The notes: generated by a model not told the origin, from the letters alone. Counted from the first letter of the stretch, positions 25,845 to 35,281 are shown. The stretch is 64,000 nt of DNA from Oceanobacillus sp. FSL K6-2867 (GCF_037963145.1 NZ_CP150144.1:2790001-2854000), one strand, 5' to 3'. Translations and numbers: made by a program.

Positions 25845-26075
25845 AAACAGCACTACTGCCACGGAAACAGCACCACCGTCCACGGAAACAGCACCATCAT
25901 CCACGGAAACAGCACCACCCCAAGTCAAAACAGCACCATCATCCATAGAAACAGCACCATCCCAAGCCAAAACAGCACCACCGTCCATAGAAACAGCACC
26001 ATCCCAAGTCAAAACAGCACCACCGTCCACGGAAACAGCACCATCCCAAGTCAAAACAGCACCATTCCAAACCAA
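25845..26075. repeat. 21-bp minisatellite, array 1 (about 11 units)
   Basis: Units begin AAACAGCACCA (11-bp core) followed by 10 variable bases. Core starts at 25865, 25886, 25907, 25928, 25949, 25970, 25991, 26012, 26033 and 26054 are exactly 21 bp apart. The variable halves come from a few types (CGTCCACGG, TCCCAAGTCA, TCATCCATAG) that partly alternate, giving a 42-bp higher-order unit. Long open frames on both strands result from the 21-bp period; they have no RBS. The 240 bp from here to mtlA hold only AT-rich sequence. Confidence 0.9.
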
Positions 26076-26317
26076 ATCTGCTCTGACACCAACTACATTC
26101 ACATTATAAATTAGTGGGTAAGATAGAAATGAATAGGGTACAGTAAGAAGAATAAAGCCTGAAAAGAGCTCATTCCAAGTCACGTTTTACATTTAATTTC
26201 TTTACTATTAAATTATGTCAACAATAGCAATGCCAATTTGCCATTTTCTTTTGATTGAATAACCTACCATTCTTTCTTACGATTAATAATGATGCAATTA
26301 TGAAAGGAGAATATTAA

Positions 26318-27754
26318 ATGGCTGAACAAAAAGGAATCCGTGCTAAAGTACAGCGTTTCGGAAGCTATTTAAGCGGTATGATTATGCCGAATATTGGTGC
26401 TTTTATTGCATGGGGAATTATTACAGCTTTATTTATACCGGATGGCTGGCTGCCAAATGAAGATTTGGCAACATTAGTCGATCCAATGCTTTATTACTTA
26501 TTGCCACTCTTAATTGGTTTTACTGGTGGACGTATGGTTTATGATTTACGTGGTGGAGTTGTCGGGGCTACCGCGACAATGGGTGTCATTGCTGGAGCAC
26601 CAGATGTTCCAATGTTCTTAGGAGCAATGATTGTCGGACCGCTTGCTGGATACTTAATGAAGAAAATTGACCAAGTACTGCAGCACCGAATTCGTCAAGG
26701 TTTTGAGATGCTTTATAACAACTTCTCAGCAGGGATATTTGCTGCACTATTAGCAATTGTTGCGTTACTGGGAATTGGGCCATTAGTAGGCGCATTGAAT
26801 AAAGCCTTAGCTGCTGGTGTTGAAGTGATTATCAATGCTGGTTTATTGCCTTTGGCCAATATCATTATTGAACCAGCGAAAATATTATTTTTAAATAATG
26901 CAATCAATCATGGAATTTTAAGTCCAATTGGGGCAGACCAAGCCTCACAATTTGGGAAATCAATTCTATTCTTATTGGAAGCGAATCCAGGACCTGGTTT
27001 AGGTATTTTGATTGCCTTTATTGTCTTTGGAAAAGGTGCTTCCAAAAGCTCTGCTTCTGGTGCGGCAATTATTCAATTTTTTGGTGGGATTCATGAGATT
27101 TACTTCCCGTATGTATTAATGAAACCAGCATTAATTTTGGCAGCTATCGCTGGTGGGGTAAGTGGTGTGTTTACCTTCCAACTGTTTGATGTAGGATTAA
27201 GAGCACCATCTTCGCCAGGAAGTATTTTTGCAGTATTAGCGATGACAGCACAAGATAGCTATGTCGGCGTTATCCTAGGTGTTCTTGTAGCAGCTGTCGT
27301 TTCATTTATCGTTGCTGCCATTATTTTAAAAACAAGCAAAGACAGTGACAAAGATCTTTCTGAAGCAACAAGTAAAATGGAAGAAATGAAAGGCAAGAAA
27401 AGTACTGTTGCAGGATCATTAAATCAAACTGCAGAAGAACAGACAGAAGAAGCAGTTGAAGAAAGCAAGCAGGCAGAAGCTGTAGATAAAATTATCTTTG
27501 CTTGTGATGCAGGAATGGGCTCAAGTGCAATGGGTGCTTCCTTATTGAAAAATAAATTTAAGAAAGCAGATATAGATATTTTTGTGACAAATAAAGCTAT
27601 TAATGAGATTCCTGAAGATGCAGATATCGTTGTTACGCATAAGGATTTAACAGATCGCGCAAAAGCAAAGGTACCTGCTGCTGAACATATATCCGTAGAA
27701 AACTTCTTAAATAGTCCAAGGTACGACGAGCTGGTAGAACGCTTGAAAAAATAA
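26318..27754 (+). CDS. mtlA: PTS mannitol transporter EIICB
   Basis: A 478-aa permease importing mannitol as mannitol-1-P. The EIIC domain (about 1-340) includes MIMPNIGAFIAWG, GGRMVYDLRGGVVGATATMGV and the FFGGIHEIYFPYVLMKP motif. A linker is followed by EIIB (about 385-478) with phospho-cysteine in IIFACDAGMGSSAMGASLL. The EIIA domain is separate (mtlF). GAAAGGAG lies before the ATG. It heads the mtlA-mtlR-mtlF-mtlD operon. Confidence 0.95.
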   Translation: MAEQKGIRAKVQRFGSYLSGMIMPNIGAFIAWGIITALFIPDGWLPNEDLATLVDPMLYYLLPLLIGFTGGRMVYDLRGGVVGATATMGVIAGAPDVPMFLGAMIVGPLAGYLMKKIDQVLQHRIRQGFEMLYNNFSAGIFAALLAIVALLGIGPLVGALNKALAAGVEVIINAGLLPLANIIIEPAKILFLNNAINHGILSPIGADQASQFGKSILFLLEANPGPGLGILIAFIVFGKGASKSSASGAAIIQFFGGIHEIYFPYVLMKPALILAAIAGGVSGVFTFQLFDVGLRAPSSPGSIFAVLAMTAQDSYVGVILGVLVAAVVSFIVAAIILKTSKDSDKDLSEATSKMEEMKGKKSTVAGSLNQTAEEQTEEAVEESKQAEAVDKIIFACDAGMGSSAMGASLLKNKFKKADIDIFVTNKAINEIPEDADIVVTHKDLTDRAKAKVPAAEHISVENFLNSPRYDELVERLKK

Positions 27755-27793
27755 TCGAAGTTTCGAATAGCATGGTCGAGGTGGTGAAGGCTT

Positions 27794-29887
27794 CTGAATA
27801 TTTCTAGTCGCGAGCGTAAAATCCTTGAAATTTTATTGAAAAAGCCTGATGGTATAACTGTAAAAAATATTGCCAAGGAATTAGAGGTAAGTGCCCGGAC
27901 CATTCATCGTGATTTAAAAAACACAGAAGATATTACAAATCACTATAACCTGAAGCTAGAAAAAAAATCTGGTGTAGGACTACGGCTGAGTGGTACGGAG
28001 CAGGGTCGCAATCAGCTCCGGCAAGCATTAACAAATATAACTGTTATTGATTTTACACCAGAAGAAAGACAATCGATTATTTTGGCGAGCCTTCTTGAAA
28101 TGAAGGAACCAATTAAGCTGTTCACCTTAAGCGCGGAATTAAAAGTAACAGAAGCAACTATCAGTCATGATCTTGATCAATTAGAGAAAGAAATAGCATC
28201 CTATCGTCTTGTGTTAATTCGAAAAAGAGGATATGGAGTGGAAATTGCAGGTGACGAGGCGAATAAACGTGCTGCATTAAGCAACTTGATTTCAAAGCAT
28301 ATTGATCCCTTCGAATTCGTGTCATTGATTAAGGATAACATTCAGAAGAAAACACAGGATCAGTTTTCTGCAATTTCCAATAGGCTGTTAGGGTTAGTGA
28401 ATCCAGAACATTTAATTGTGATTCGGCAAAGGGTAGAACAAGCAAGAGAAGAATTACCCTATGAATTAGCAGACAGTGCATTGATTGGTTTAGTTGTTCA
28501 TTTAGCATTAGCGATTGAACGGCTGCAAAAAGGGGATACGATTCAGTTTGACCAAACACAGCTGAAACAGATGGAAGGAACAGTGGAATATCGCATTTCC
28601 AAAAAAATGATCCGTGATTTAGAAGAGCACCTTGGAATGGTCATCCCAGATGATGAAATTGGCTATATAACCATGCATTTAATGGGTGCTAAATTACGGT
28701 TCGATCCGAATTATATTCATATGTATCCGAATGAGGATATCGTTTTTTTAGCAAGTCAATTAATTAGCTCTGTCAGTACACAAATCAACGTGTCTTTGCT
28801 GAACAATAAGCAGCTGCTAAATGATTTAGTAGCGCATTTAAAGCCAGCTATTTACCGGCTGAAGCAAGGGATGACAATAAAAAATCCAATGATTCAGGAA
28901 ATCAAACAGGATTACGATGAGTTATTTCATATGATTCAGGCAGCTGCTAAAGCTACGTTTCGGGATATGGAATTCCCGGATGATGAAATCGGATATCTTG
29001 TGCTTCATTTCGCAGCGGCATTGTTAAACAATGAAAAAGCAGTGGATTTACAAGCTTTAGTCATTTGTTCGAGCGGGATCGGTACTTCCAAAATGCTAGC
29101 AACAAAGCTGGTCCAACGTATACCGGAGATAAAGCATGTTGAAAATGCATCTATTTTTGACTTAAATAAGTTGGATGTGACAGCTTATGATGTCATTGTA
29201 TCAACAATTCCGTTGAAAGAATTTGACCACGATTATTTACTGATATCTCCGATGCTTACCCAAACCGAGATTCATCAGGTGAAAAAGGAGATAAAGAAAA
29301 GGAAACTTACGGTTCATATGAATCATAAAGAGCCAAGAGTGACTACAGATATCAGTAGTTTTATTGTTCGTATGGAAGCACTGCAAAACTTTTCTCGCAC
29401 AGCACTTGATCTGCTCGATTCCTTCCGAGTTTATGATGTGTCGGACAATTTAGAGGTGGACGCTGTACTGCGTTTGGTTTGTAATACTTTGGCAGATAAG
29501 AAAATCATCCGAAATGAAGAAATTGTATTTAAAAAGCTGCAATTAAGGGAACAGATAAGTGGATTAGGAATTCCAGCAACATCCATTGCCCTTTACCATA
29601 CACGGTCCAATGCAATTCGCAAGCCGACGTTTTCCATATATAAATTAAACCACCCGCTCACTATTCGCGGGATGGATAATGAACAAATGGAGATGGATAC
29701 AGTAATCGTTATGCTGGCACCAGAAATAACACATCAGGAAGTGCTGGAGATTTTAAGTTTTTTAAGCAGTTTGATTATCCAGGATGAGACAAGTATTTCC
29801 TTGTTTGAATCCGGTGACGAACCAAAGATAAAACAGTATCTTTCCGAACAGCTAGAGCAGTTTATACATGAAAAAAAATTAATTTAA
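27794..29887 (+). CDS. mtlR: Mannitol operon activator MtlR, probable CTG start
   Basis: A PRD-type activator: N-terminal HTH (VKNIAKELEVSARTIHRDL), a second HTH, two PRD domains with regulatory His residues (VVHLALAI and MHLMGA regions), an EIIB-gat-like domain (LVICSSGIGTSKMLATKLV) and a C-terminal EIIA-like domain. It is controlled by phosphorylation from PTS proteins. The first usual start codon (TTG 27836) cuts off helix 1 and has no SD. Coding similarity extends upstream through NISSRERKILEILL to a CTG at 27794, with GAGGTGG about 9 nt before it. An in-frame stop at 27785 excludes anything earlier. ATT 27800 is the alternative. Confidence 0.85.
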   Translation: MNISSRERKILEILLKKPDGITVKNIAKELEVSARTIHRDLKNTEDITNHYNLKLEKKSGVGLRLSGTEQGRNQLRQALTNITVIDFTPEERQSIILASLLEMKEPIKLFTLSAELKVTEATISHDLDQLEKEIASYRLVLIRKRGYGVEIAGDEANKRAALSNLISKHIDPFEFVSLIKDNIQKKTQDQFSAISNRLLGLVNPEHLIVIRQRVEQAREELPYELADSALIGLVVHLALAIERLQKGDTIQFDQTQLKQMEGTVEYRISKKMIRDLEEHLGMVIPDDEIGYITMHLMGAKLRFDPNYIHMYPNEDIVFLASQLISSVSTQINVSLLNNKQLLNDLVAHLKPAIYRLKQGMTIKNPMIQEIKQDYDELFHMIQAAAKATFRDMEFPDDEIGYLVLHFAAALLNNEKAVDLQALVICSSGIGTSKMLATKLVQRIPEIKHVENASIFDLNKLDVTAYDVIVSTIPLKEFDHDYLLISPMLTQTEIHQVKKEIKKRKLTVHMNHKEPRVTTDISSFIVRMEALQNFSRTALDLLDSFRVYDVSDNLEVDAVLRLVCNTLADKKIIRNEEIVFKKLQLREQISGLGIPATSIALYHTRSNAIRKPTFSIYKLNHPLTIRGMDNEQMEMDTVIVMLAPEITHQEVLEILSFLSSLIIQDETSISLFESGDEPKIKQYLSEQLEQFIHEKKLI

Positions 29888-29921
29888 AAGAGGATACACA
29901 ATCTAAGGAGTGAGTTTTATC

Positions 29922-30359
29922 ATGGCAAAGGAAATTTTAAGCAAAGATAACATTGAGTTAGACACAAAATTAGCTAACAAAGAGGAAGCAATTCGTTTCA
30001 CAGGTAAGATCCTCGTTGATAATGGATATGTTGAACCTGCATATGTGGAAAAAATGCTTGAACGTGAAGAGCTAACCTCAACATTTATGGGAAATAATGT
30101 TGCGATTCCACATGGTACAGAGGATGCAAAGGAATTAGTAAAGGAAACAGGGATTTCAGTAGTTATCGTTCCTGATGGTGTGGATTTTGGTGATGGAAAC
30201 ACGGTAAAAATCCTAATTGGTATTGCTGGTAAAGGTGATGATCATTTAGAGGTCTTATCAAAAATTGCGATTGTACTTTCTGAGGAGGAAAATATCCAAA
30301 CAATCGTTAACGCAACGACAAAAGAGGAAATCATTCGCATTTTTGATGAGGTGAATTAA
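29922..30359 (+). CDS. mtlF: PTS mannitol EIIA
   Basis: A 145-aa phosphocarrier that passes phosphate from HPr to the MtlA EIIB domain. The active-site His is in NNVAIPHGTEDAK; the EEAIRFTGKILVDNGYVEPAYVEKMLERE stretch is family-typical. The ATG at 29922 is preferred over GTG 29910, which overlaps the AAGGAG site. It comes 34 bp after mtlR, and its stop codon abuts the mtlD start. Confidence 0.93.
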   Translation: MAKEILSKDNIELDTKLANKEEAIRFTGKILVDNGYVEPAYVEKMLEREELTSTFMGNNVAIPHGTEDAKELVKETGISVVIVPDGVDFGDGNTVKILIGIAGKGDDHLEVLSKIAIVLSEEENIQTIVNATTKEEIIRIFDEVN

Positions 30360-31496
30360 ATGCTGGCAGTACATTTTGGAGCTGGAAACATCGGCAGAGG
30401 CTTTATCGGCGCCCTGCTTTATCAAGCGAATTACCATACAACCTTTGTCGATGTTAATGAAAACATTATTAATGAAATAAATGAAAAACAACAATACAAT
30501 GTTGTATTAGCTGCAGAGGAAAGTGAAACATTAACAGTTAATAATGTTTCTGGAATTAATAGCATTACAGATCCAGATAAAGTAATTGAAGCAATTGGGA
30601 AAGCAGATCTCATTACAACTGCTGTCGGACCAAACATTTTGGCCATTATTGCAAAGTTAATTGCAGAAGGCTTGCAGAATCGAATCAAAACAAATGATAA
30701 ACCTTTAAATATTATTGCTTGTGAAAATATGGTCGGAGGAAGCTCCCTGCTTAAAGAACATATTTACAAACAAGTAACAGCAGATGAACAACAACAGTTT
30801 GATAAAGTGTTTGGATTTCCAAATGCTGCAGTAGACCGGATTGTACCCAACCAAGTAAATGAAGATCCATTATTAGTCTCTGTTGAACCATACTTTGAAT
30901 GGGTTGTTGAAAAACCAGCATTTAAAGGCGAGGTTCCTGCAATTGATGGTGTCACATACGTAGAAGATCTAACACCATACATTGAACGGAAACTATTTAC
31001 GGTGAACACCGGACATGTCGTTCCTGCATATATTGGTCGCTCACTGGGGTATGCAACGATTAATGAAGCAATGCATGATGAAAAAGTACAGGAAATCATA
31101 AAGGGTGCTTTAAATGAATCAGGTGAAGCGTTGATTCAAACTTACCACTTTGACCGCAGTGAGCATGAAAGCTATATCAATACAATTATCGGTCGCTTCA
31201 TGAACCCATATATTTCAGACGAAGTTACACGAGTTGGACGTGGCCCAATCCGCAAGCTGGGGCCTCGTGATCGTATCATTCGACCTGCAAGCTTATATAT
31301 GGAGGTAACAGATAAGGTACCAACCTATCTTGTCCAAGTAATTGTTGCTGCATTGCAATACAAAAATGAACAAGATGAAGAAGCGGTGAAACTACAGCAA
31401 ATGATTGCTGAACAAGGTTATGAAAAAACGTTGCAAACTATTTCAGAGCTGAATGCGGATCATCCATTGATCACAGCAGTGATGAAGGAACTATAA
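30360..31496 (+). CDS. mtlD: Mannitol-1-phosphate 5-dehydrogenase
   Basis: A 378-aa NAD-dependent enzyme oxidising mannitol-1-P to fructose-6-P. N-terminal dinucleotide motif HFGAGNIGRGFIG; IIACENMVGGSSLLKEH; FPNAAVDRIVP; and the catalytic KLFTVNTGHVVPAYIG region with the conserved Lys. It directly follows mtlF without a gap, so the two are probably translationally coupled. A strong terminator follows. Confidence 0.96.
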   Translation: MLAVHFGAGNIGRGFIGALLYQANYHTTFVDVNENIINEINEKQQYNVVLAAEESETLTVNNVSGINSITDPDKVIEAIGKADLITTAVGPNILAIIAKLIAEGLQNRIKTNDKPLNIIACENMVGGSSLLKEHIYKQVTADEQQQFDKVFGFPNAAVDRIVPNQVNEDPLLVSVEPYFEWVVEKPAFKGEVPAIDGVTYVEDLTPYIERKLFTVNTGHVVPAYIGRSLGYATINEAMHDEKVQEIIKGALNESGEALIQTYHFDRSEHESYINTIIGRFMNPYISDEVTRVGRGPIRKLGPRDRIIRPASLYMEVTDKVPTYLVQVIVAALQYKNEQDEEAVKLQQMIAEQGYEKTLQTISELNADHPLITAVMKEL

Positions 31497-31502
31497 TGTC
31501 CA

Positions 31503-31532
31503 AGAGACACGTCGGTGCACGTGTCTCTTTTT
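31503..31532 (+). terminator. Terminator of the mtl operon
   Basis: A perfect 10-bp stem (31503-31512 with 31519-31528), a 6-nt loop, then TTTT. Confidence 0.85.
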
Positions 31533-31546
31533 AACAGCAATTACTG

Positions 31547-31935
31547 CCACTTACGCTAAAACCGCACCATACACTCGAAACACTCGAAAAACCGCACCAC
31601 CCTCCGAGAAAACAGCACCATGCCCCGATAAAACAGCACCACGCCCCAAGAAAATAGCACCATCCCCGGCCGAAACAGCACCACCCCGTCCCAAAACAGC
31701 ACCATCCCCGGCCGGAACAGCACCACGCCCCGAGAAAATAGCACCATGCCCCAAGAAAACAGCACCATCCGCCGTAGAAACAGCACCATGCCCCGAGAAA
31801 ACAGCACCATCCGCCGTAGAAACAGCACCACGCCCCAAGAACAGCACCACCTACGTAAGAAACAGAACCATCACACTCGAAAACCGCACCACCCACCGGA
31901 AAAACCGCACCATACACCAAAAAAAACGCACCAAA
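31547..31935. repeat. 21-bp minisatellite, array 2 (about 17-18 units)
   Basis: The same core as array 1 (AAACAGCACCA, with AAATAGCACCA and AACCGCACCA variants at the edges) and a 21-bp period, but different, GC-richer variable halves (TGCCCCGAGA, TCCGCCGTAG, CGCCCCAAG). Alternation gives 42-bp higher-order units near 31740-31840. Edge units are degenerate, as expected when unequal exchange homogenises the centre. It lies directly after the mtlD terminator, as array 1 follows the nagB terminator. Confidence 0.88.
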
Positions 31936-32035
31936 TAACTTCCCACCCCAAACCAGCATCGAATTTAAATTAGAACACACATTTAATTTTTGCTATACTA
32001 ATGAACATAGAAGGATAAGAACAGGAGAAGTTGAC

Positions 32036-32887
32036 ATGGCAACTACATTACTAGCTAGAATTAAAGAAAGGCATCACCAATTTTCCAAAGCAGACCAGAA
32101 AATCTCGAATTATATCCTCCACCATGCAGAGCTCATTCCAAATATGACAACAAAGGAATTAGCGAATAAAGCAGATGTAAGTGAAGCAAGCGTAATTCGG
32201 TTCGCAAAAACAATTGGGATAGGAAGCTTTAAGACATTTAAAATAGCCTTAGCGCAGGAATTAGCTGTAAAAGATGGATATATCACAGATTTTTCAATTT
32301 TACAGAAAAAAGATTCCCCATATGAAATGTTCCAGAAAGTTGTCCATGTAAACAAGAATGCGATTGAGCTGATTATGGAATCATTAGATAAAAAAGAGCT
32401 GGATGAAGCAGTTACGTACTTGAAAAATGCCCGAAAAATTATCTTTTATGGTGTCGGAGGGTCATCGATTGCTGCGATGGATGCATTATATAAATTTACA
32501 AAGCTCGGATTTCAAGTGGAGTTTAACTTGGACTTTCATTACATGCTTTCAAAGGTTCCGCACTTTAACAGTGAGGATGTTTTTGTTGCGATTAGTATGT
32601 CTGGAAAGACGAAAGATGTTTTAGATCTAGCGCGATTGTCGCAAAAAAAAGGAGCAAAGGTGATAGCAATTACAAACATAAACAAGTCACCGTTGTATAA
32701 AGAAGCAGATATTCGATTAGCAACACCAAATGTAGAGCAGGACTTTCGGATTGGCAGCATTACATCAAGAATGACCCAGCTGACAATTATAGATAGCTTA
32801 TATATCAGTATTTTTAATAGTATTGGTGAAAATGTGCTGGACGAATATCAAGAAGCAAGAGATCATGTTGTGAAATTAAGAAGATAG
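32036..32887 (+). CDS. murR: RpiR/MurR-family regulator of MurNAc use
   Basis: A 283-aa regulator with an N-terminal HTH_6 (TTKELANKADVSEASVIRFAKTIG) and a SIS domain (IIFYGVGGSSIAAMDAL, VAISMSGKTKDVLDLA). It is placed just before murQ-murP, as MurR is in B. subtilis, and so probably responds to MurNAc-6-P. An AGGAG site precedes the ATG. The 110 bp between it and murQ hold a palindrome and a promoter, so murQP may be controlled separately from the regulator itself. Confidence 0.87.
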   Translation: MATTLLARIKERHHQFSKADQKISNYILHHAELIPNMTTKELANKADVSEASVIRFAKTIGIGSFKTFKIALAQELAVKDGYITDFSILQKKDSPYEMFQKVVHVNKNAIELIMESLDKKELDEAVTYLKNARKIIFYGVGGSSIAAMDALYKFTKLGFQVEFNLDFHYMLSKVPHFNSEDVFVAISMSGKTKDVLDLARLSQKKGAKVIAITNINKSPLYKEADIRLATPNVEQDFRIGSITSRMTQLTIIDSLYISIFNSIGENVLDEYQEARDHVVKLRR

Positions 32888-32904
32888 CTTCTTTTTTACA
32901 TAAA

Positions 32905-32968
32905 ATGAAATTAAATTTCATATAATTAATTATTTATATTGACTTTTAATTTCATAAACAAGTAAAAT
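32905..32968 (+). promoter_or_regulatory. murQ promoter with palindromic operator
   Basis: Perfect palindrome ATGAAATTAAATTTCAT (32905-32921), and a second half-site AATTTCAT (32948-32955) inside the promoter spacer. TTGACT (32939-32944), 18 bp, TAAAAT (32963-32968). The layout matches the palindrome at 20913-20929, suggesting a common RpiR-type recognition rule (ATNANATTAAATNTNAT). Confidence 0.62.
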
Positions 32969-32997
32969 AGAGATGTAAGAAAGTTGAGGAGGCTAAA

Positions 32998-33891
32998 ATG
33001 ATGCTTGAAAAATTAACGACCGAAGCGCGAAATCAACATACGATGCATTTAGACGAAATGGCTACGATTGATATTTTGCGCACGATGAATAATGAAGATC
33101 AACAGGTATTAACAGCGATTAAGGAACAACTTCCACAAATTGAGAAAGCTACGCAATATGCAATAGAATCATTTAAGAAAAACGGAAGACTTATCTACGT
33201 TGGAGCTGGTACAAGTGGTAGATTAGGAATTTTAGATGCTGTAGAATGTGTTCCTACATTTGGCACATCACCAGAGATGGTGCAGGGAATTATTGCAGGT
33301 GGAATGAAAGCGCTTTACAAGGCTGCTGAGGGAGCAGAAGATGATCCAGAGCTTGGAGCAAATGATTTAAAGAGCATCCAGCTCTCAGAAAATGATACGG
33401 TAATTGGAATTGCTGCAAGCGGGCGTACACCATATGTTATCGGGGCATTACAATATGCGAATTCGATAAAGGCGAGTACAGTAAGTATATCCTGTAATAA
33501 AAATGCGGTAATGAGCCAATACGCTTCAGTCGCAATTGAACTTCTAACAGGATCTGAGGTATTAACTGGTTCTACAAGATTAAAAGCGGGGTCGTCCCAG
33601 AAAATGGTCTTGAATATGATTTCAACTGCTGCAATGGTGGGAATTGGTAAAGTATATCAAAATTTTATGGTAGATTTAAAGCCAACGAATGAGAAATTAG
33701 AAGAAAGATCCAAACGAAATATTATGGAAGTTACTGGTGTTGATTATGAAACTGCAGCATCTTATTTTGAGAAATCAAAGCATCAGGTAAAAGTAGCAAT
33801 CGTTATGATTTTATTACAATGCTCCTATGAAGATGCTATAACTAAGCTTAAGAGCTCTGACGGGTTTGTCCGATGCGCGTTAGAGAAATAA
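32998..33891 (+). CDS. murQ: N-acetylmuramic acid 6-phosphate etherase
   Basis: A 297-aa SIS-domain lyase that removes the lactyl ether from MurNAc-6-P to give GlcNAc-6-P and D-lactate. Diagnostic segments: IYVGAGTSGRLGILDAVECVPTFG, IAGGMKALYKAAEGAEDD (catalytic Glu), GIAASGRTPYVIGAL and LTGSTRLKAGSSQKMVLN. GGAGG precedes two adjacent ATG codons. Its product enters nagA/nagB. It is followed after 16 bp by murP. Confidence 0.96.
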   Translation: MMLEKLTTEARNQHTMHLDEMATIDILRTMNNEDQQVLTAIKEQLPQIEKATQYAIESFKKNGRLIYVGAGTSGRLGILDAVECVPTFGTSPEMVQGIIAGGMKALYKAAEGAEDDPELGANDLKSIQLSENDTVIGIAASGRTPYVIGALQYANSIKASTVSISCNKNAVMSQYASVAIELLTGSEVLTGSTRLKAGSSQKMVLNMISTAAMVGIGKVYQNFMVDLKPTNEKLEERSKRNIMEVTGVDYETAASYFEKSKHQVKVAIVMILLQCSYEDAITKLKSSDGFVRCALEK

Positions 33892-33907
33892 AAGGGGAGG
33901 GACCACC

Positions 33908-35281
33908 ATGAAGAAAGAACAAAGAATGGCCACAGAAATTTTAGAGCATGTTGGTGGAAAAAACAATATTAGGCGAGTCGCCCATTGTATGACTCGGTTA
34001 CGCTTGTCGTTAAAGGACGATTCCAATGTTAACTTAACTGACTTAAAGCGTGTAGATGGTGTAATGGGTGTTGTGGAGGATGAAACATTACAGATTGTTA
34101 TTGGGCCTGGAACCGTAAATAAAGTTGCAACGGAGATGAGTCAATTAACCGGATTTAGCATCGGAGAAGATGCAACCGCTGATGATTTAACGTTTGAAGA
34201 AAAAGCATCCCTTGATAAACAAAAACTCAAAGCAAAAAATCGAACACCTTTTAAAAACTTTTTACGCAAACTCGGGAATATCTTTATTCCATTAATCCCG
34301 GGGCTAGTTGCATCAGGAATTATTAATGGAGCGGCTAACTTTGCGGTAAACGCAGGTGCAGATAAAGAACAAACATGGATGCAAATATTACTTTTGCTTG
34401 GAAGCGTTGTCTTTGCATCATTAGGAATACTGGTTGGCTGGAATACCGCAAAGGAATTTGGCGGCACACCCGTATTGGGCGCTATCGCAGGAATGTTCCT
34501 ATTTAGTCCGCTTCTTGCAGATATTACGATTTATGGTGAAGCGTTAACCCCAGGCAGAGGCGGCTTATTCGGTGTTATTTTCGCAGCTTGGTTAATGACA
34601 TTTATTGAGAAAAACGTTCGTAAAGTAATGTGGGATGCAGTAGATATTATTTTTACCCCCTTAATCACATTACTTGTTGTCGGATTTGCATCCTTATACG
34701 CCGTTATACCAGTAGCTGGTATTCTGTCAGATGGTATCACGATGGGACTCACTGCTTTAATTGATACAGGTGGAGCAATAGCAGGAGCAGTTCTAGCAGG
34801 ATTTTTCCTGCCATTAGTTATGGTTGGTTTACACCACGGTTTAACACCGATTCACCTTGAGTTAATTAATGTATATAATGAGACGGCACTTTTAACAATC
34901 TTAGCAATGGGTGGAGCTGGACAAGTTGGTGCAGCGATTGCGATTTTTGTAAAAACAAAGAATACGCGTCTGCGAAATATTATCAAAGGGAGTGCTCCAG
35001 TAGGGTTCCTCGGAATTGGCGAACCACTCATGTATGGAGTAACATTACCACTAGGAAGGCCATTTTTAACAGCTTGTCTCGGAGCTTCCGTTGGTGGAGC
35101 ATTCCAAGCAGTGATGAGTACAGCATCATCAGGAATTGGCGTTTCTGGTTTGTCACTAATCCCACTCATAACAAATGGACAATATATAAGCTATTTCCTT
35201 GGACTCGTCATTTCGTATGTGTTTGGATTCCTGTTTACGTATGCATTTGGCTTTAAGGAAAGCATGGCAGATGGAATTTAA
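33908..35281 (+). CDS. murP: PTS N-acetylmuramic acid EIIBC
   Basis: A 457-aa permease with the EIIB domain first (about 1-85, phospho-cysteine in VAHCMTRLRLSL) and EIIC after it (about 110-450, with FIPLIPGLVASGIINGAANF, VGLHHGLTPIHLELI and GIGEPLMYGVTLPL). It imports MurNAc, and in bacteria with MupG probably MurNAc-GlcNAc, as the 6-phosphate. It has no EIIA domain; the Crr-like protein at 23264 is a candidate partner. A hairpin follows the stop. Confidence 0.93.
   Translation: MKKEQRMATEILEHVGGKNNIRRVAHCMTRLRLSLKDDSNVNLTDLKRVDGVMGVVEDETLQIVIGPGTVNKVATEMSQLTGFSIGEDATADDLTFEEKASLDKQKLKAKNRTPFKNFLRKLGNIFIPLIPGLVASGIINGAANFAVNAGADKEQTWMQILLLLGSVVFASLGILVGWNTAKEFGGTPVLGAIAGMFLFSPLLADITIYGEALTPGRGGLFGVIFAAWLMTFIEKNVRKVMWDAVDIIFTPLITLLVVGFASLYAVIPVAGILSDGITMGLTALIDTGGAIAGAVLAGFFLPLVMVGLHHGLTPIHLELINVYNETALLTILAMGGAGQVGAAIAIFVKTKNTRLRNIIKGSAPVGFLGIGEPLMYGVTLPLGRPFLTACLGASVGGAFQAVMSTASSGIGVSGLSLIPLITNGQYISYFLGLVISYVFGFLFTYAFGFKESMADGI

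Noticed and set aside
25845..26075. Possible CRISPR array (short repeated core with variable parts)
   Set aside because: The core is only 11 bp and the variable parts only 10 bp and reused; no cas genes. Not CRISPR.
25842..26183. Minus-strand frame of 113 codons across the first 21-bp array
   Set aside because: No ribosome binding site, composition dictated by the repeat, and it runs over the whole array; treated as a minisatellite.
31531..31980. Overlapping Gly/Cys/Trp-rich or GAV-repeat frames on the minus strand at the second array
   Set aside because: Several frames are open at once only because 21 is a multiple of 3; no start signals.
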